From assembly GCA_021151485.1 (NCBI GenBank), contig JAGKXB010000004.1, forward strand, positions 82,582 through 145,544: 62,963 nucleotides of DNA, read 5' to 3'. Shown here piece after piece: positions 27,156 to 37,529 of this stretch. The position numbers and the translations under genes were made by a program. The stretch is from Oxalobacteraceae bacterium (lineage in GTDB: Bacteria; Pseudomonadota; Gammaproteobacteria; Burkholderiales; Burkholderiaceae_D). The notes below the pieces were generated by a model. That model saw nothing but the letters and a program-made list of their open reading frames with translations, did not search any database and was not told the DNA's origin. How positions within the stretch are numbered: position 1 is the first letter of the stretch; every line of letters starts with the position of its first letter.

Positions 27156-28586
27156 TTAAAACCCACTCTCACGCTGAATATCGAAAGAACGACGTGTAAT
27201 TTTTGGCATGTATTCCGGTATCCTAATATCGGGCAATTTACCCAACCGCCACGCCAAATAAGAGCGTAACCAATCATTTTGTTCATTTGGCACCAAAAAG
27301 CGACGTTGCTGCTTTTCAGCATCAGATTTGCCTACAGAAGCCTGCCCCTCATGAGAGGTAGTAGCGAGAATCCATCCTATCAAGCTAATCCCTGCCTTTA
27401 ATTCATCATTTTTTTGCGCATATTGTTTCAACACCAGACGCATGGATTTTTCTGCGCTCTTTAACGACACATCACAATGAGAAAGCTCTTTCTTTCCAAA
27501 TTGTGCTCGCATCACTGCTTCCATCGTTGCAACTTTATGATAGGCCTCGGAGAAATCCTCTATAGTCAATTGGGTAAATGGCGCGCAACCTTGATTTAAA
27601 TGCGTCAATTTAGAAACCGCCCATAAGGTTCCACCGACTAGCAGCACATTTTTATAATCCCCCGCAACCGCCTCAAAAAAAGCTGGCGCAGCATTAAATG
27701 TCCTGCTTTTAAAGTCGGCAAAAACATCTTCATCTAGCAACAAGGGACACAAAGCATACTCCTGTGGACATTCAGTACGATTATTGCGCATCATTTTCCA
27801 TATCGAATCCGTGCCATAGGGAATTTCATAAGTACGTGCAACCTGACGCCCTGTCACGTGGTCTTCGACCATATACGCCAGTTTGGTATTGCCGGCCCCA
27901 ATATCAAACAACACAGCATTCGATAAATTCACATCGTCCAATCCAACTTTATCAATCGCATCAATTAATGTCAGCACCCCCTCCTGTTCCGCACTAATAA
28001 AATCGATATTTGAAATAATGAAAGGATAAGAAATCAACGTCAGGAATCGCTTGGCGTCTGGTGTATTGAGCGCCTCAATTGCTTTGTTGATTTCCATCAT
28101 TAATTCCCCCACATTGCGACTTTGCTCAATCGAGCTACTACCAACGATGTACACGTTTTCTGGTTTTGCCATTTTCTTCAACATGGCCTCAGAAAAAATG
28201 TCAGCAACATTACGTGCAATTTGCTTCATAGTTTGCTGGGGAATGGTGTTTTCACTCAGGGCAGAAACCACACCTAAGCTCTTACTATCTGCATTTTTTC
28301 CACCCAACGCGAGCGTATCTTCTTTTAAAAACATGGGTTTGCCTACCAAACGCTCTTCGTTATTGCGAATTTCCAACTTATAAACAAAGCCTTTTACGCC
28401 AGACCCACCAATTTCAATTCCAATAAAATTAGTCGAATCTATTGAACTGGTTGAAGCAGCCGCCCACGCATTCGTTTGACAAAAACTGCTACACATCACC
28501 ATCAACCCAACCAAGGAAATGAGGGATTGAATAAACTTAATCGGCCTCATTAAATTCATTAATTTGTCGCTCTTCAATTCACGCAT
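27156..28586 (-). CDS. Exported Ppx/GppA-like phosphatase-fold protein
   Basis: 476 residues. The N-terminus has a signal peptide (hydrophobic about 20-34, likely cleavage near NAWAA at 43; M10 or M13 are alternative starts). The rest follows the ASKHA fold of exopolyphosphatase/GppA: GIEIGGSGVKG (56-66), VYIVGSSSIEQ (145-155), ISAEQEGVLT (197-206), AVLFDIGAGNTKLAYM (214-229) and VLLVGGTLWAV. The family normally acts in the cytosol on polyphosphate or pppGpp, so export is unusual. The start at 28586 overlaps the secretin gene by 13 bases (GAGGA site), which indicates translational coupling. Activity on a phosphorylated periplasmic substrate is possible but unproven. Confidence 0.75.
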   Translation of the reverse strand: MRELKSDKLMNLMRPIKFIQSLISLVGLMVMCSSFCQTNAWAAASTSSIDSTNFIGIEIGGSGVKGFVYKLEIRNNEERLVGKPMFLKEDTLALGGKNADSKSLGVVSALSENTIPQQTMKQIARNVADIFSEAMLKKMAKPENVYIVGSSSIEQSRNVGELMMEINKAIEALNTPDAKRFLTLISYPFIISNIDFISAEQEGVLTLIDAIDKVGLDDVNLSNAVLFDIGAGNTKLAYMVEDHVTGRQVARTYEIPYGTDSIWKMMRNNRTECPQEYALCPLLLDEDVFADFKSRTFNAAPAFFEAVAGDYKNVLLVGGTLWAVSKLTHLNQGCAPFTQLTIEDFSEAYHKVATMEAVMRAQFGKKELSHCDVSLKSAEKSMRLVLKQYAQKNDELKAGISLIGWILATTSHEGQASVGKSDAEKQQRRFLVPNEQNDWLRSYLAWRLGKLPDIRIPEYMPKITRRSFDIQRESGF

Positions 28587-30802
28587 TTGACCGTATCCTC
28601 TTTACTACCTAGCCGCTCATTAATGAGATTGTTAATTTTACAATTAATCGAATTAATACTTTTAATCGGCGTAGAAAGTTGATCATCCAATTGATCAACA
28701 TACGCACGTATCATAAATTCCACTCTGGTATTAGAGGCCTCATCTTCCGTCAGTCCAAACGCATTGCCGAGAATTGGCGCATCTTTTAATCCAGGAATAC
28801 CTTCGCGATTAACTTGATATTTTTTACGCTCTAATCCACCCAAAGAAACTAACTCGTTATGCGCAGCCACCACACTCGTACTCAACTGATTCTGGTTCGT
28901 TGAAATCAGCACGTTCTTTTCGCTTGCAGAAGAAAATTCACTTTGCTTCAAAAACATATCCAGCTGAATTTTGTTATCGCTTAACAAAGTAGGTTTCACT
29001 GTAAAAAAGATACCTGCTTCCACCTGCACTGGTGGTGCAATATTTGCTCCTGTGCTATTAGACTCAACGGCTTGCACCAATTTTGTCGTCGTCAAATCAA
29101 TGGTAGAAACTTGCCCAGGTTTAAGCAAAATACGCGGCTCAGCAGTAATACGCACCAAACCATCACTGCCATATAAATTTAAAGCACTAAGCAAAGCATA
29201 ACGACGCTCCGTGGCCGGCAAATAATAAAAGTTGGCCGGCAAGGCATTCGCTACCCCGCTACCAAACACTTTACTAATCGATACAGTTGTTGCATCGCCT
29301 AATTTGCTTGCAATATCCATTTTTCCCGCAATCGCATCCAAAGCCATTCCCACGCGTTTAGATGTATCGACACTGTATTGAAAAATCTTGGCCTCAATCA
29401 CAACTTGTTTGTAATCGGAATCGACGGCATGCAAAATTTCACTAATCTTGTCGAGCACGCCTGCACTCCCCTTCACAATGATTGCATTTTGTTGTGGGAT
29501 GGAAATCCAACGCACCTTGCTATACGGATCATCACCGGACGTGCTGAGACCACCTGCTAACTGGGTATTCAATTGCCAATCAGAGGGTTGCAAACGCAAA
29601 CCATCGGTTCCAGATCTATCCTGGAATTGCATACCCTGCCCTAACAATTGCATAGGCGATGAATTGCGCCGTGGCAAATCTGCCGGCTTGTTAGGAGAAA
29701 AGTCAGCGTAAGGAATATTCAACAATCGCGCCAAATAAAACGACACTTCGCGTTCAGATAAATTGAATAAGAATATTTTTTTATACCCTTCCGAGGACGG
29801 ATCAATAAAATCATTATTAGATTTTGCTGATATGGGTGTTGATGTCACTAGTGATTCCGGCGCTGGTGATGGCATTGGCACTGACGTAGGAGCCGAAACA
29901 TAATATCCCGGCCCGCCTCCATGCCCTATTGCAAACTCTGGCCCAAAAACTGGCCGTGGTCCTTGTCCTGGCATGTGTGCTTGTGCTTGTGCTTGTGCTT
30001 GTGCTTGTGCTTGTGCTTGTGCTTGTGCTTGTGCTTGTGCTTGTGCTTGTGCTTGTGCCTGCAATAATGCGGGTGGAATAGCCGTACCTTCAAAAGTAAT
30101 TGTCTCTACCTCTGCAGTTGCCCGAGTTGTATTTTTTTGACTCACACTCTTCTTAACCGCATAAAAAATAAATCCGTCGCCAGTCCATTTGTAACGCAAA
30201 TTACGTGCCAATTCACGCAACTCGGGATCATCAGACGAACCATATGCCTCTTTAATCATCGCAACAGAAGTTCGCACAAAATCATCCACTGATGAAAACT
30301 TCTGCTGCTTAATTTTTGTTGCCCAAATATCTTGATCAGAAACACCAACGGAAAACTTCAACTGCTTGGCATTTGCCACATCCAAATCAAAATAATCAAT
30401 ATAAAACCGTGAAACATCGGTCAACATCGTGTAATTAAACCGGCGTAAACGCGCTGCTTCGTCTAATACCGACAAAAAAGATTTCCCTCTTGTCTTTACA
30501 AATAAGTAACCATTTTCGGAAAAAATACCCGAGCGCTTCAAAAGTGCATCCTGCTGCTTCAGTTTAGCAAGCGCCAATTGAGTTTTATCGGATGTATCCA
30601 CTTTGTCAGTTCTTTTCACTACCCCAGTCTTTTGATGTTCCTTGAAATCAACAAACATATCTTTGGCTGGCAATCCAATACCCTGTATTTTTTGCAAAGC
30701 ACACGCCGGCAAGAGCAAAACGACAAACAAAACGCTGCACAACAATGAAAAACGACGTGCAATACGCGTCAAAGGAAAAAAGGGGCCAAATGTTGTGTGC
30801 AT
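28574..30802 (-). CDS. Secretin-family outer-membrane lipoprotein
   Basis: 742 residues. A lipoprotein signal ends in LLPAC (Cys34). The N-terminal 240 residues are periplasmic, followed by a Gln-Ala repeat (about 250-276). Then come N-domain-like segments (LFNLSEREVSFYLARLLNIP, VRWISIPQQNAIIVKGSAGV, QVVIEAKIFQYSVDTSKRVG) and the secretin core (LVRITAEPRILLKPGQ, VEAGIFFTVKPTLL, LSTSVVAAHNELVSLGGLER, GIPGLKDAPILGNAFG). It resembles PilN-type secretins of type IVB pili. There are no pilus motor or pilin genes nearby, so it may serve a small dedicated export path with the downstream Ppx-like protein. Confidence 0.8.
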   Translation of the reverse strand: MHTTFGPFFPLTRIARRFSLLCSVLFVVLLLPACALQKIQGIGLPAKDMFVDFKEHQKTGVVKRTDKVDTSDKTQLALAKLKQQDALLKRSGIFSENGYLFVKTRGKSFLSVLDEAARLRRFNYTMLTDVSRFYIDYFDLDVANAKQLKFSVGVSDQDIWATKIKQQKFSSVDDFVRTSVAMIKEAYGSSDDPELRELARNLRYKWTGDGFIFYAVKKSVSQKNTTRATAEVETITFEGTAIPPALLQAQAQAQAQAQAQAQAQAQAQAQAQAQAHMPGQGPRPVFGPEFAIGHGGGPGYYVSAPTSVPMPSPAPESLVTSTPISAKSNNDFIDPSSEGYKKIFLFNLSEREVSFYLARLLNIPYADFSPNKPADLPRRNSSPMQLLGQGMQFQDRSGTDGLRLQPSDWQLNTQLAGGLSTSGDDPYSKVRWISIPQQNAIIVKGSAGVLDKISEILHAVDSDYKQVVIEAKIFQYSVDTSKRVGMALDAIAGKMDIASKLGDATTVSISKVFGSGVANALPANFYYLPATERRYALLSALNLYGSDGLVRITAEPRILLKPGQVSTIDLTTTKLVQAVESNSTGANIAPPVQVEAGIFFTVKPTLLSDNKIQLDMFLKQSEFSSASEKNVLISTNQNQLSTSVVAAHNELVSLGGLERKKYQVNREGIPGLKDAPILGNAFGLTEDEASNTRVEFMIRAYVDQLDDQLSTPIKSINSINCKINNLINERLGSKEDTVKCVN
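29977..30054. repeat. Hexanucleotide tandem repeat (13 units)
   Basis: Thirteen perfect copies of GTGCTT on the plus strand, plus one degenerate unit (GTGCCT). On the minus strand this codes for alternating Gln-Ala in the secretin gene. A 6-bp unit keeps the reading frame, so slippage would change linker length, not switch the gene off. Confidence 0.95.
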
Positions 30803-30874
30803 TTTTATCTCGATCTATCTCTATAAAAAGCTGTTACTGTGCAAAAAACAATCAACAAAGAATGCAAAAGCAAG

Positions 30875-32191
30875 TTACAACCCAGCTCCTACTATCACCT
30901 TAGGTAGCAACACCCACAAGGAAAGACGTTGTTTCATGCGTCCAGCTTGTTCACCCGCTGCAGCACCAAAGCCCCAAAAATAATCAGCCCTAACCGCCCC
31001 CCTGATTGCCCCACCCGTATCCTGCGCCATCACCAAGCGTTGTAAATTAACCTCTTTTGCAACCAAAAACACTGGCGCACCCAAAGGTAAGTATTGAGGA
31101 TCAATCGCAATCGAACGCTGCGCTGTCAAAGGCACGCCCAATGCACCTTTAGGCCCTTGTTTGTCATCGAGCAACTTCTCCTCTTTAAAGAAAACATAAC
31201 TAGGATTCGCGTTCAGCAATTCCTGCTGACGCGATGGATGCGCCGCCAACCAAGCTTTAATGCCCTGGGCAGAAGCCTGCTCCAACTTGAGCTCCCCTTT
31301 ATTCACCAGATAACGTCCGATGGATTTGTAAGGGTGTCCATTTTGATTGGCATACGCCAAGCGTACGACTTCCTTGCTGCCAGCCAACTGCACGCGTCCG
31401 GAACCTTGGATTTGCAGGAAAAACGCATCAATCGGATCATCCACCCATAGCAATTCTTTGCCAGCCAAGGTGGCGCTATTGTCCATTTCAGCACGTGAGG
31501 GATAAGGCAACACTTTGTTGCCCACCACACGTCCACGCAAACGCATATTTTTAAGCTCTGGATAAACCGAGCCCAATTCAATCGTTAGCAAATCATCCGG
31601 CACGGAATACAGTGGAATTTGATATTTACCAGTACGTTGACGACTACCTTTTAGTAAAGGCTCGTAATAGCCGGTCAACAAACCCTCTTCTGTTCCATCA
31701 ACATTAACGACCTGGTGCGGCGTGAAGAATGTTTCAAAGAACATCCGTATCGCCACATTGTCCTGAGGATTCACATCCTTTGCGATGCTGCAAGGTTCAA
31801 CCCAATCGTTGTTTGGTTTGGTTTGATTAGTTTGGATTGCACGTTTTGCTTTACGATCAATTTCATTCTTTTTGGTCAACACATTGCAAGAAGCCAAAAA
31901 AGCTGGCCACGCTTCGCGCACATCATCCTGCTCCCAACCCGGCAAGGCTGCGTAAGTACTGGGCTTGAATATATTCGATGCAGTAGAAGAGGGAGCCTCA
32001 GACGCAGAAGGGGTGATGACAACAGGCGGAGTAGTTGGGGTTGGGGTTGGTGTAATGGGTCCTGGCTGTTTTGGCTGTTCTGGTATTGAAGTACACGCCA
32101 GCATACTGACCATGATCAAACTGACAGAGGTAAATAAACCGATGCGTGTACTAATACGTTTAGTAATACGTGAAATACGAGTGAATAACAT
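30875..32191 (-). CDS. mltA: Membrane-bound lytic transglycosylase A
   Basis: 438 residues from ATG at 32191; the frame extends upstream to TTG codons without ribosome sites. It cleaves peptidoglycan glycan strands to anhydro-muropeptides at the outer membrane. The lipobox is VSMLAC, followed by a Pro/Thr-rich linker. The MltA domain (GLLTGYYEPLLKGSR, DAFFLQIQGSGRVQL) and a C-terminal 3D domain with catalytic aspartates (AQDTGGAIRG, ADYFWGFG) are complete. The first stretch contains several basic residues. Products could feed anmK, encoded 5 kb away. Confidence 0.9.
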   Translation of the reverse strand: MLFTRISRITKRISTRIGLFTSVSLIMVSMLACTSIPEQPKQPGPITPTPTPTTPPVVITPSASEAPSSTASNIFKPSTYAALPGWEQDDVREAWPAFLASCNVLTKKNEIDRKAKRAIQTNQTKPNNDWVEPCSIAKDVNPQDNVAIRMFFETFFTPHQVVNVDGTEEGLLTGYYEPLLKGSRQRTGKYQIPLYSVPDDLLTIELGSVYPELKNMRLRGRVVGNKVLPYPSRAEMDNSATLAGKELLWVDDPIDAFFLQIQGSGRVQLAGSKEVVRLAYANQNGHPYKSIGRYLVNKGELKLEQASAQGIKAWLAAHPSRQQELLNANPSYVFFKEEKLLDDKQGPKGALGVPLTAQRSIAIDPQYLPLGAPVFLVAKEVNLQRLVMAQDTGGAIRGAVRADYFWGFGAAAGEQAGRMKQRLSLWVLLPKVIVGAGL

Positions 32192-32254
32192 AACAATGGG
32201 AATCAGGGATAATGGCTGGATAAACAAAAACGGTACAAATAAGGGGTGGTCAAT

Positions 32255-32431
32255 ATGCAATCATTTATACAAAGCGGCGCATGGATATTTATTTTAGAAG
32301 CAGGCATCCCGCTTTTTTTATTACTTTTCATCGTTTGGTGGACCATGTTCCCGAGTAAAAAACCCAAGCAACCTAACCAACCTACCGCCACCAAACACAC
32401 CTCTCAAAAAGAGGATGGCACCTCAATGTAA
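32255..32431 (+). CDS. Small single-span membrane protein
   Basis: 58 residues from ATG at 32255, with an AAGGGG ribosome site 8 bases upstream. One membrane segment (about residues 8-29, GAWIFILEAGIPLFLLLFIV) is followed by a basic, proline-rich cytoplasmic-type tail (KKPKQPNQPTATKHT). It is divergent from mltA and overlaps the apaG 3' end by 9 bases. Ribosome site and composition support a real gene; function unknown. Confidence 0.6.
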   Translation: MQSFIQSGAWIFILEAGIPLFLLLFIVWWTMFPSKKPKQPNQPTATKHTSQKEDGTSM

Positions 32432-32797
32432 GGTATGTGGTAGAGAAAGAACGAACTCAGGAATCTTGGCATGAAACTGCTCACCGTCTTCGCCAACACA
32501 AAAATATTCCCCTGACATCGAACCATGCGGCGTCTTCAAGGCACTACCGCTGGTGTATTCAAATTCCTCACCCGGCTGCAATAACGGTTGGTGGCCGATC
32601 ACACCTAAACCACGCACTTCCTGAATATGATTATTGGCATCAGTAATCCGCCAGTGACGAGAAATCAACTGCGCGCCAATCTCACCCGTGTTTTTAATCG
32701 TGATGGTGTAGGAGAAAACATAATTCGCCAACTCCGGCTGAGATTGCGCCTCCAGATAACGTGTTTTGACAGAAACGGTGAATTCATAAGCCGCCAT
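32423..32797 (-). CDS. apaG: ApaG protein
   Basis: 124 residues, full length for the ApaG/DUF525 beta-sandwich family. Family phrases are visible: YVFSYTITIKNTGEIGAQLI, RHWRITDANN, EVRGLGVIGHQPLLQPGE and GSMSGEYFCVGEDGEQF. Linked in other bacteria to Ap4A levels and metal tolerance; precise role unsettled. The gene order mltA-apaG-rpe is a typical Burkholderiales arrangement. Confidence 0.95.
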   Translation of the reverse strand: MAAYEFTVSVKTRYLEAQSQPELANYVFSYTITIKNTGEIGAQLISRHWRITDANNHIQEVRGLGVIGHQPLLQPGEEFEYTSGSALKTPHGSMSGEYFCVGEDGEQFHAKIPEFVLSLPHTLH

Positions 32798-32927
32798 GGT
32801 GTTCCTTGTATTTTTTGAATTGGATGTTGATACACAAGCGGGCGATTTTAACCGAATTGACTAAAAAACCATGGCTGTCCATTCGGGTAAAATAGCAGGC
32901 TTTACTTTGTTATTCACCATCCTCGCC

Positions 32928-33593
32928 ATGACCACTTATCGCATCGCTCCCAGTATCCTGTCCGCTGACTTTGCTCGTTTGGGTGAAGAAGTGCGCAACG
33001 TCGTTGCCGCTGGCGCCGATATCATTCATTTTGATGTGATGGATAACCATTACGTCCCTAATTTGACGATAGGGCCGCTGGTTTGCCAGGCGATTCGCCC
33101 TCACGTTAATGTGCCGATTGACGTGCATTTGATGGTGAAGCCAGTAGATCGTTTGATTCCTGATTTTGCCAAAGCGGGCGCTGACATCATCACCTTTCAC
33201 CCAGAAGCGTCCGAACACATTGATCGCACGCTGCAATTGATACGCGACAATGGTTGCAAAGCGGGCTTGGTATTTAATCCTGCGACGCCTTTGCATTATT
33301 TGGATTATGTGATGGATAAAGTCGACATCATTCTGATCATGTCGGTTAATCCAGGTTTTGGCGGCCAATCCTTTATCCCATCGGCGCTGGAAAAAATCAA
33401 AGCTGTACGCAAGTTGATTGATGCATCAGGCAATCCCAACATCATGCTGGAAGTCGATGGCGGGATTAAGGTCGACAATATCGCCGCCGCCGCCGCAGCG
33501 GGCGCCGATACCTTTGTGGCGGGATCGGCGATTTTTAATCAACCGGATTATGCCGCTGTCATTAGCGCGATGCGGGCTGAATTGGCGAAATAA
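32928..33593 (+). CDS. rpe: Ribulose-phosphate 3-epimerase
   Basis: 221 residues from ATG at 32928 ([20 protein letters not shown]); an earlier in-frame ATG at 32871 adds 19 residues unlike the family. It interconverts ribulose-5-P and xylulose-5-P in the pentose phosphate pathway. The metal and substrate motifs are present: [33 protein letters not shown] and EVDGGI. Its stop overlaps the gph start (TAATG), indicating coupled translation. Confidence 0.95.
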   Translation: MTTYRIAPSILSADFARLGEEVRNVVAAGADIIHFDVMDNHYVPNLTIGPLVCQAIRPHVNVPIDVHLMVKPVDRLIPDFAKAGADIITFHPEASEHIDRTLQLIRDNGCKAGLVFNPATPLHYLDYVMDKVDIILIMSVNPGFGGQSFIPSALEKIKAVRKLIDASGNPNIMLEVDGGIKVDNIAAAAAAGADTFVAGSAIFNQPDYAAVISAMRAELAK

Positions 33594-34306
33594 TGATGTC
33601 AAACAAGCTGCACGGCATCGCCGGTGTGATTATTGATTTAGACGGCACCATGCTAGACACAGCGCCGGATTTGCAGCTAGCGATTAATCGCATGCGTGCC
33701 GAGTTGCAGTTGTCACCACTCACACTGGAAATGGTGAAGGACTCTGTCGGCCAAGGGACAGAAAACCTGATACACCGCGTCTTGGCGGTCGATTTCGAGC
33801 CGGAAGAAGCGAACGCGCATTTTGCATTCGCACTCGCTTCTTATCTGCGCCACTACCACACCATCAATGGCAGTTTGAGCATCATGTATCCGGGCGTCAA
33901 AGAAGGCTTGATCGCATTGCAAAAAAAAGGCTTGCGCCTGGCTTGCGTCACCAATAAACCCGCCGCGCTGGCCATCCCTTTGCTGAAAAAAACGGCATTG
34001 CATGATTATTTCGACGTCATTTATGGTGGCGATTGCTTGCCTAAAAAGAAGCCCGATCCTTATCCATTACTGCAAGTCTGTCGTGATTTCGGCTTACAAC
34101 CGCAGCAGGTGCTGGCAATTGGCGATTCATCCAACGATGCCCGGGCCGCGCGCGCTGCGGGTTGCTGGGTCTGGAGTGTGCCTTATGGCTATAATCATGG
34201 CTCCCCTGTAGAACAGATTGATTCCGACGGCATCGTCGCCACGCTGCTGGATGCAGCGCAACGCATCGAATCATTGCAACAACAACGCCCAACCCTGTAC
34301 CTGTAA
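33593..34306 (+). CDS. gph: Phosphoglycolate phosphatase
   Basis: 237 residues. A HAD-family hydrolase that removes 2-phosphoglycolate, made by DNA repair and oxygenase side reactions. Motifs: DLDGT at 15-19 with the nucleophile Asp15, VTNKPA, KKKPDP and GDSSNDARAARAAG. Start by overlap at 33593 or the next ATG at 33596. Gene order rpe-gph-trpE is common in beta- and gammaproteobacteria. It ends 7 bases before trpE. Confidence 0.92.
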   Translation: MMSNKLHGIAGVIIDLDGTMLDTAPDLQLAINRMRAELQLSPLTLEMVKDSVGQGTENLIHRVLAVDFEPEEANAHFAFALASYLRHYHTINGSLSIMYPGVKEGLIALQKKGLRLACVTNKPAALAIPLLKKTALHDYFDVIYGGDCLPKKKPDPYPLLQVCRDFGLQPQQVLAIGDSSNDARAARAAGCWVWSVPYGYNHGSPVEQIDSDGIVATLLDAAQRIESLQQQRPTLYL

Positions 34307-34313
34307 ACGAAAT

Positions 34314-35819
34314 ATGACAGAACTCGAATTCGAATCCCTCGCCACGCAAGGCTACAATCGCATCCCGCTGATCGCTGAAGCGTTGGCCGATCTTGAAACG
34401 CCTTTGACGCTGTATTTAAAACTGGCGCAAACCCAACACATGGGCAAAAACACGTTTTTGCTGGAATCCGTCGTCGGTGGTGAACGCTTTGGGCGTTATT
34501 CTTTTATCGGCCTGCCTGCCACCACTTTGCTACGCAGCATTGGCAACCGGATTGAAGTGGTGAAAAACGATCAAGTCGTCGAAACTGCCGAAGGCAATCC
34601 ACTCGACTTCATCGCCCAATTTCAATCCCGTTACAAGGTCGCTTCCCGCCCTGGCCTGCCACGTTTTTGCGGTGGTTTAGCCGGTTACTTTGGCTACGAT
34701 GCCGTGCGCCATATTGAAAAACGGCTGGCGCATTCCACGCCGCCCGACGATTTGGGTTTGCCCGATATTCAATTGCTGCTAACGGAAGAACTGGTTGTCA
34801 TGGACAACTTGTCCGGCAAGCTGTACTTCATTGTTTACGTCGATCCCACGCAGCCAGAGGCGTATGCAAAAGGCCGCCAACGTCTGCACGATTTGCGCAT
34901 GATGTTGCATCGTCCGGTGGATGTGCCAGTGACGTCTTCTTCGGTGCGTACCGAGGTATTGCATGAATTTGCCAAGCAAGATTATTTAGATGCGGTGCTC
35001 AAAGCCAAGGAATACATCATGGCCGGCGATTTGATGCAGGTGCAAATCGGCCAGCGCATAAAAAAACCCTACGTCGATGCACCACTTTCGCTGTATCGCG
35101 CTTTGCGTTCGCTGAATCCCTCACCGTATATGTATTTCTACAATTTCGGCGACATGCATATCGTTGGATCGTCACCTGAAATCTTGGTGCGTAATGAAAA
35201 CATCGGCGATGGTAAGAAAAAAGTCACCATTCGCCCCTTAGCCGGTACGCGTCCACGCGGCGCGACGCAGGAACAAGATGCGGCTTTAGCCAAGGAATTA
35301 TTAGCCGATGCCAAAGAAATCGCCGAACACGTGATGCTGATCGACTTGGCGCGTAATGATGTCGGACGCATTGCTGAAATTGGCAGTGTAGTGGTCACCG
35401 ACCAGTTCATGATTGAGAAATATTCTCACGTGCAACACATCGTGTCGAATGTGGAAGCGACGCTCAAACCAGGCTTATCCAATCTGGATATTTTCCGCGC
35501 TACTTTCCCTGCTGGCACGCTGTCCGGCGCGCCCAAAGTGCGGGCCATGGAAATCATCGATGAGCTGGAATTATGCAAGCGCGGTATTTACGGCGGCGCG
35601 TGCGGTTATCTGTCGTTCAGTGGCGAAATGGATTTGGCGATTGCGATTCGTACTGGCGTGATCAAAAACGGCATGCTGTACGTGCAAGCTGCCGCCGGCA
35701 TCGTGGCGGATTCGGTGCCAGAAATGGAGTGGCAGGAAACCGAAAACAAGGCACGCGCAGTACTACGCGCGGCAGAACAAGTACAAGATGGTTTGGATGG
35801 AGAATTCTCATGTTGCTGA
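34314..35819 (+). CDS. trpE: Anthranilate synthase component I
   Basis: 501 residues from ATG at 34314. It converts chorismate to anthranilate, the first step of tryptophan synthesis, using ammonia from TrpG. The tryptophan feedback motif LLES is present ([19 protein letters not shown]). The catalytic region has [50 protein letters not shown] and GGACGYL. The gph gene ends 7 bases upstream, so no leader-peptide attenuator fits between them. It overlaps trpG by 10 bases. Confidence 0.95.
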   Translation: MTELEFESLATQGYNRIPLIAEALADLETPLTLYLKLAQTQHMGKNTFLLESVVGGERFGRYSFIGLPATTLLRSIGNRIEVVKNDQVVETAEGNPLDFIAQFQSRYKVASRPGLPRFCGGLAGYFGYDAVRHIEKRLAHSTPPDDLGLPDIQLLLTEELVVMDNLSGKLYFIVYVDPTQPEAYAKGRQRLHDLRMMLHRPVDVPVTSSSVRTEVLHEFAKQDYLDAVLKAKEYIMAGDLMQVQIGQRIKKPYVDAPLSLYRALRSLNPSPYMYFYNFGDMHIVGSSPEILVRNENIGDGKKKVTIRPLAGTRPRGATQEQDAALAKELLADAKEIAEHVMLIDLARNDVGRIAEIGSVVVTDQFMIEKYSHVQHIVSNVEATLKPGLSNLDIFRATFPAGTLSGAPKVRAMEIIDELELCKRGIYGGACGYLSFSGEMDLAIAIRTGVIKNGMLYVQAAAGIVADSVPEMEWQETENKARAVLRAAEQVQDGLDGEFSCC

Positions 35820-36391
35820 TGATCGATAACTACGATTCTTTTACTTACAACCTGGTGCAGTATTTTGGCGAACTGGGCGAAGAAGTCCGTACCTTACGCA
35901 ACGACGAAATTACGTTGCAAGAAATTGCGGACATGCAACCGGAACGCATCTGTATTTCACCCGGGCCAAAATCGCCCGAAGATGCCGGTGTATCCGTTGC
36001 CGTGCTGTCACACTTTGCTGGCAAAATTCCGATGCTGGGTGTCTGTCTGGGACATCAAAGCATCGCCACCGCATTTGGCGGCACAGTGATCCGCGCCAAG
36101 CAAGTCATGCATGGCAAAACGTCGTTGATTCATCACACCGGCGTGGGCGTTTTTCATGGCTTACCCAGCCCATTTTCGGTCATCCGTTATCACTCGCTGG
36201 CGATTGAACGTTCTTCCTTACCGGATTGCCTGGAAATCACCGCCTGGACAGACGATGGCGAAATCATGGGCGTGCGCCACAAGGAATTCGACATTCAAGG
36301 CGTGCAATTTCACCCAGAATCCATCCTGTCAGAGCATGGACACGCTTTGTTAAAAAACTTTATTCAAGCACCTGCTAAACCTGCTAAATAA
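35810..36391 (+). CDS. trpG: Anthranilate synthase component II (glutamine amidotransferase)
   Basis: 193 residues from ATG at 35810, inside the end of trpE. It supplies ammonia from glutamine to TrpE. The class I amidotransferase triad is visible as Cys79 (GVCLGHQ), His168 and Glu170 (VQFHPES). The family start is typical ([20 protein letters not shown]). The 10-base overlap with trpE fits equimolar production of the two subunits. Confidence 0.95.
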   Translation: MLLMIDNYDSFTYNLVQYFGELGEEVRTLRNDEITLQEIADMQPERICISPGPKSPEDAGVSVAVLSHFAGKIPMLGVCLGHQSIATAFGGTVIRAKQVMHGKTSLIHHTGVGVFHGLPSPFSVIRYHSLAIERSSLPDCLEITAWTDDGEIMGVRHKEFDIQGVQFHPESILSEHGHALLKNFIQAPAKPAK

Positions 36392-36412
36392 CCAGCCGAA
36401 ACATCCATCATC

Positions 36413-37444
36413 ATGCCCATCACGCCCCAACAAGCACTTCTGCGCTGCATCAATCATCAAGAAATTTTGCACGATGACATGGTGTCGCTGTTTCGCTCCA
36501 TCATGCAGGGCGAAATGGCACCAACGCTGATGGCCGGGCTGTTGATGGCTTTGCGCGTTAAGCAAGAAAGCGTGGGCGAAATCACCGCCGCAGCGCAGGT
36601 GATGCGTGAGTTTTCCACCAAAGTGGAAGTCGCTGACACGCAAAATCTGCTGGATATCGTCGGAACCGGTGGCGATGGCGCACATACCTTTAATATTTCC
36701 ACCGCCTCCATGTTTGTCGCTGCTGCTGCTGGTGCGCGTGTGGCTAAGCATGGCGGGCGCAGTGTTTCTTCTTCCTCCGGCAGCGCCGACATCCTGGAAG
36801 CCTGCGGTGCCAACATTAATTTGACGCCCAAGCAAGTCGCGCAAGCGATTGAACAAACCGGCATCGGTTTTATGTTCGCACCCAATCATCACGCTGCGAT
36901 GAAACACGCCGCGCCCGTTCGCAAAGAACTGGGCGTACGCACCATTTTCAATATTTTGGGCCCGCTCACCAATCCAGCTGGCGCTCCTAATATCCTGATG
37001 GGCGTATTTCACCCCGACTTGGTCGGCATACAAATACGTGTGTTACAACGCTTAGGTGCGCAACATGCGCTAGTGGTGTGGGGGCGCGACAATATGGATG
37101 AAGTCACACTCGGCGGCGCCACCATGGTGGGTGAATTGATCCACGGCACGCTGCGTGAGTATGAAATTCATCCACAGGATTTTGGCTTGCAGGTCGTTGC
37201 CAGTCAGGAGCTCAAAGTCGCCAATGCGCAAGAATCCAAACAAAAAGTCCTAGCCGCCTTAAACGACGAAGCCGGCCCAGCGCGTGACATTGTTGCTTTG
37301 AATGCCGGTACCGCCTTGTATGCCGCGGGCGTGGCCACATCGATACAAGATGGATTAAGCAAAGCACGCGCTGCGATCACGTCTGGCGCAGCACTTGCCA
37401 AGCTGGAACAGTTTGTCCAGGTGACGCAAGCGTTAGGGCAATAA
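36413..37444 (+). CDS. trpD: Anthranilate phosphoribosyltransferase
   Basis: 343 residues. It transfers phosphoribose from PRPP to anthranilate. The PRPP site [14 protein letters not shown] and the anthranilate-site phrases [34 protein letters not shown] and [10 protein letters not shown] are intact. It follows trpG by 21 bases in the same operon. A REP-like pair separates it from trpC. Confidence 0.95.
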   Translation: MPITPQQALLRCINHQEILHDDMVSLFRSIMQGEMAPTLMAGLLMALRVKQESVGEITAAAQVMREFSTKVEVADTQNLLDIVGTGGDGAHTFNISTASMFVAAAAGARVAKHGGRSVSSSSGSADILEACGANINLTPKQVAQAIEQTGIGFMFAPNHHAAMKHAAPVRKELGVRTIFNILGPLTNPAGAPNILMGVFHPDLVGIQIRVLQRLGAQHALVVWGRDNMDEVTLGGATMVGELIHGTLREYEIHPQDFGLQVVASQELKVANAQESKQKVLAALNDEAGPARDIVALNAGTALYAAGVATSIQDGLSKARAAITSGAALAKLEQFVQVTQALGQ

Positions 37445-37529
37445 ATTAATTCATCCGAAATTGTCTATTAGCCTCAATTCTTCCGGCATTCTCTCGAGCA
37501 AGATGGTGATACGGAGAAACTTAAAACCA

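Noticed and set aside
29977..30054. Phase-variable on/off switch in the secretin gene
   Set aside because: The unit is 6 bp, so gain or loss of units never changes the frame; only linker length can vary.
34306..34314. Trp attenuator with leader peptide before trpE
   Set aside because: Only 7 bases separate gph and trpE, and no Trp-rich leader frame or terminator pair fits.
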